From positions 4,526,001-4,590,000 of the forward strand of contig AP025576.1 in NCBI GenBank assembly GCA_022845955.1: a stretch of 64,000 nucleotides of DNA. Direction: 5' to 3'. The notes beneath the pieces are model-generated. The model worked only from the letters and a program-made list of their open reading frames with translations. It was not told where the DNA came from and did not search any database. The stretch comes from Lachnospiraceae bacterium. GTDB lineage: Bacteria > Bacillota > Clostridia > Lachnospirales > Lachnospiraceae. Both the position numbers and the translations under genes were made by a program. Each line of letters begins with the position of its first letter. Position 1 is the first letter of the stretch. This document shows positions 62,395 to 64,000 of the stretch, piece after piece.

Positions 62395-63381
62395 CTAAAG
62401 CATCGCTTCCAGCTGTCTGCAGTGTTCCTTTTCCTGTTCCAGGCGGGACAAAACCACGTCATAAAGCTGTCCGGCCAGGGTACTTTGATCGTTGCGGCTC
62501 TGCAGTTTCTCAAACCAATCCTTCCGGATACTTTCCGCACCGGCAAATGCCCCCGCGAGAGCGCCTGCCATCGTTGCGATGGTATCCGCATCCCGGCCGA
62601 AATGAACGGCATAGCTTATACTTTTCTCCGGTTCGCCGTCTGCCAGGTAAAACAAGGCCAATGCAGCGGGTACCGTTTCCCGGGAATCACAGGTTACCGT
62701 CCTTAATTTATTCGTATAAAACCACTCTCTGAATATCCGGTAATCCTGACAGCTTCGGGCATAGCCTATGACTTCCTCAATACAGGTTTTCATCTGTCCC
62801 CCGCTTTTAGGGTGAAGGAAAGAGGTGGCAGCTTCCAGCACAGCCTCCGTCCCCGTGTCTTTGCTCATTGCCTGGGCAACGGCCGCTGCCATAGCACAGG
62901 CGGCATCCCGGCAGAAGGTGGTCTCCCCTGCATGGAGCAGCCCTGCCACATCATAGGTTTCCATGGCCGCCCTCTCCGGATTCCCTGCATTGATGATTCC
63001 CATGGGGGAGATAGCCATGGCGGAACTGCTGCTTTGCATGTTTCCCATACCGGCATACACAGGCAGAACCAGTCCTTCCTTCACCCTCTCCAGCATATTG
63101 CGTACAGGAATAAAGAAAAGATGGACATATTTTTCTTCCAGTTTAAGAAAAGAGTCCGCAAATTCATCCGCGGTGATTCTCCCCTTGTTTGCGGTAATGG
63201 CATCACACAGAATCCGTTTTATGGCCGAGTCATCCGTCCCTTCTCCCTCGAAGTCGGAAATAAGACCATATTTTGCCTCGATATCCTGATAAGTGAGATT
63301 TTCCACCGGTGCCCCCATGGCATCCCCGATGATGCCTCCCGCCAGACACCCCAATATTTTAGAATACAATAAATTATCCAT
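62395..63381 (-). CDS. ADP-ribosylglycohydrolase-family protein
   Basis: A 328-residue all-helical protein of the ARH/DraG fold, which hydrolyses N- or O-glycosidic bonds to ribose using two Mg ions. Metal-binding motifs are EGTDDSA (Thr49, Asp50, Asp51) and HFGRDADTIATMAG near residue 260. The start CLAGGIIGDAMGAPVE is the family pattern. AAGGGG precedes the ATG. Located between a Gfo/Idh gene (3 bp upstream) and rpiB (9 bp downstream), it is more likely a metabolic glycohydrolase than a protein-modification enzyme; substrate unknown. Confidence 0.9.
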   Translation of the reverse strand: MDNLLYSKILGCLAGGIIGDAMGAPVENLTYQDIEAKYGLISDFEGEGTDDSAIKRILCDAITANKGRITADEFADSFLKLEEKYVHLFFIPVRNMLERVKEGLVLPVYAGMGNMQSSSSAMAISPMGIINAGNPERAAMETYDVAGLLHAGETTFCRDAACAMAAAVAQAMSKDTGTEAVLEAATSFLHPKSGGQMKTCIEEVIGYARSCQDYRIFREWFYTNKLRTVTCDSRETVPAALALFYLADGEPEKSISYAVHFGRDADTIATMAGALAGAFAGAESIRKDWFEKLQSRNDQSTLAGQLYDVVLSRLEQEKEHCRQLEAML

Positions 63382-63384
63382 TTG

Positions 63385-64000
63385 TTACCCCTTTTCTATT
63401 TCCACACTCCGGCCCTGTGAACACAGGGCCGCTTCATAAACCTTCATCACTTCCAAAGCGAACGCCAATGACGTAAAACCGGCATCTTCCCCTGTCATCA
63501 CCGCACGGCAGAACAGTTCCAGCTCCGGGACGATTCCCTGGAGATACAGAGCCTTATTCTCCAGCGTAGCCAGACAATTCTGCGGTCTCCACATCACGGC
63601 CCCGCATGCCTCGCCGGGAGGCGCAAAATTGTCGGTATCGGCGTAGGAAAAGGGGATCCCCCTGTTCAGGATTACCGTGTCCGTATTGTCAATCATAAGG
63701 TTCCACCCGGGAGCGAACAACTGGTATTGTTCCAGCGGCTGCGGGCCGTCCGCAAGGAAAAGTGTGCCAACGACGCCGTTTTCAAATTCCAGTATGACGG
63801 ATCCTTGTCCCTGCTGCCCGCAGCAGGAGGTTACCCGGCGCACCTTTCCCCCTACCGACAAAAGGAAAGAAAGCGGATGGCATCCGTTTCCCAGCCAATT
63901 GGTAACTTCCCGTTTTTCAAGCACTTCTCTTCCGTTTGCCGGCATTGCCATGGGATATACGGCCAGCATGCTTTTCAGTCCGCCGTACTTGGGGGACGCG
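63385..64000 (-). CDS. Gfo/Idh/MocA-family oxidoreductase (5' end outside window)
   Basis: The C-terminal 205 residues of a Gfo/Idh protein, entering from the right edge (SPKYGGLKSMLAVYPMA). Visible are the sheet domain (VILEFENGVVGTLFLADG, FAPGWNLMIDNTD) and the closing helix FTSLAFALEVMKVYEAALCS. The Rossmann cofactor domain lies outside. It ends 3 bp before the ADP-ribosylglycohydrolase-like gene, so the four genes form an operon. An internal Met at 63969 is not a start, because the frame and family match continue upstream. Confidence 0.88.
   Translation of the reverse strand, partial: ASPKYGGLKSMLAVYPMAMPANGREVLEKREVTNWLGNGCHPLSFLLSVGGKVRRVTSCCGQQGQGSVILEFENGVVGTLFLADGPQPLEQYQLFAPGWNLMIDNTDTVILNRGIPFSYADTDNFAPPGEACGAVMWRPQNCLATLENKALYLQGIVPELELFCRAVMTGEDAGFTSLAFALEVMKVYEAALCSQGRSVEIEKG

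Overview
The window reads as a moderately GC-rich Gram-positive chromosome of the Lachnospiraceae/Clostridia type. The evidence is consensus AGGAGG ribosome-binding sites, sigma-A promoters with 17-bp spacers, lipobox solute-binding proteins of the LplA type, YesM/YesN regulators, and a glycyl-radical hydroxyproline dehydratase. I see no rRNA, tRNA, CRISPR array, prophage or transposase gene. Nearly everything serves uptake and breakdown of plant cell-wall glycans.

Layout. 1-12.8 kb is a xylo-oligosaccharide locus: a LacI regulator (cut by the left edge), an SGNH esterase and a GH43 enzyme on the minus strand, then on the plus strand a YesM/YesN two-component system, an ABC importer (lipoprotein plus two permeases) and a GH8 exo-oligoxylanase. 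12.8-14.7 kb is a TetR-controlled cation/proton antiporter. 14.8-20.5 kb is a second importer with a membrane-anchored AraC regulator. 20.7-27.1 kb holds a DUF2935 protein and four uroporphyrinogen-decarboxylase-fold proteins around an AraC regulator. 27.2-37.2 kb is a third importer with a Gfo/Idh oxidoreductase, a 748-residue protein I cannot assign, and a divergent membrane AraC regulator. 37.3-41.7 kb holds GH105, a DUF1593 nucleoside-hydrolase-like protein and a GGDEF-EAL protein. 42.0-49.7 kb is a fourth importer with its membrane AraC regulator and a GH28 pectinase-like enzyme. 49.7-54.0 kb is a hydroxyproline-to-proline module (activating enzyme, hypD, proC). 54.5-59.1 kb holds an AraC regulator, a GH51 arabinofuranosidase and a GH35-like enzyme. 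59.1-60.8 kb is an AAA/PD-(D/E)XK protein. 61.0-64.0 kb is a sugar-isomerase, RpiB, ADP-ribosylglycohydrolase and Gfo/Idh cassette that runs off the right edge.

How it works together. Four importers of the polysaccharide/oligosaccharide type each lack an ATPase gene and presumably share one encoded elsewhere. Each has its own AraC-output regulator nearby. Three importer promoter regions and the GH43 promoter region carry short tandem direct repeats that fit AraC-type operators. Each set has a different sequence, which would give each locus its own inducer circuit.

The most unusual non-coding features are a 236-bp palindromic, MITE-like element present twice in divergent promoter regions and flanked by similar 9-bp direct repeats, and a second, shorter palindrome family (two full copies, one half copy). 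The most interesting biological ideas are the four-paralogue URO-D-fold cluster with two different metal-ligand signatures, the unassigned 748-residue protein, and hydroxyproline catabolism placed among arabinan/pectin enzymes.
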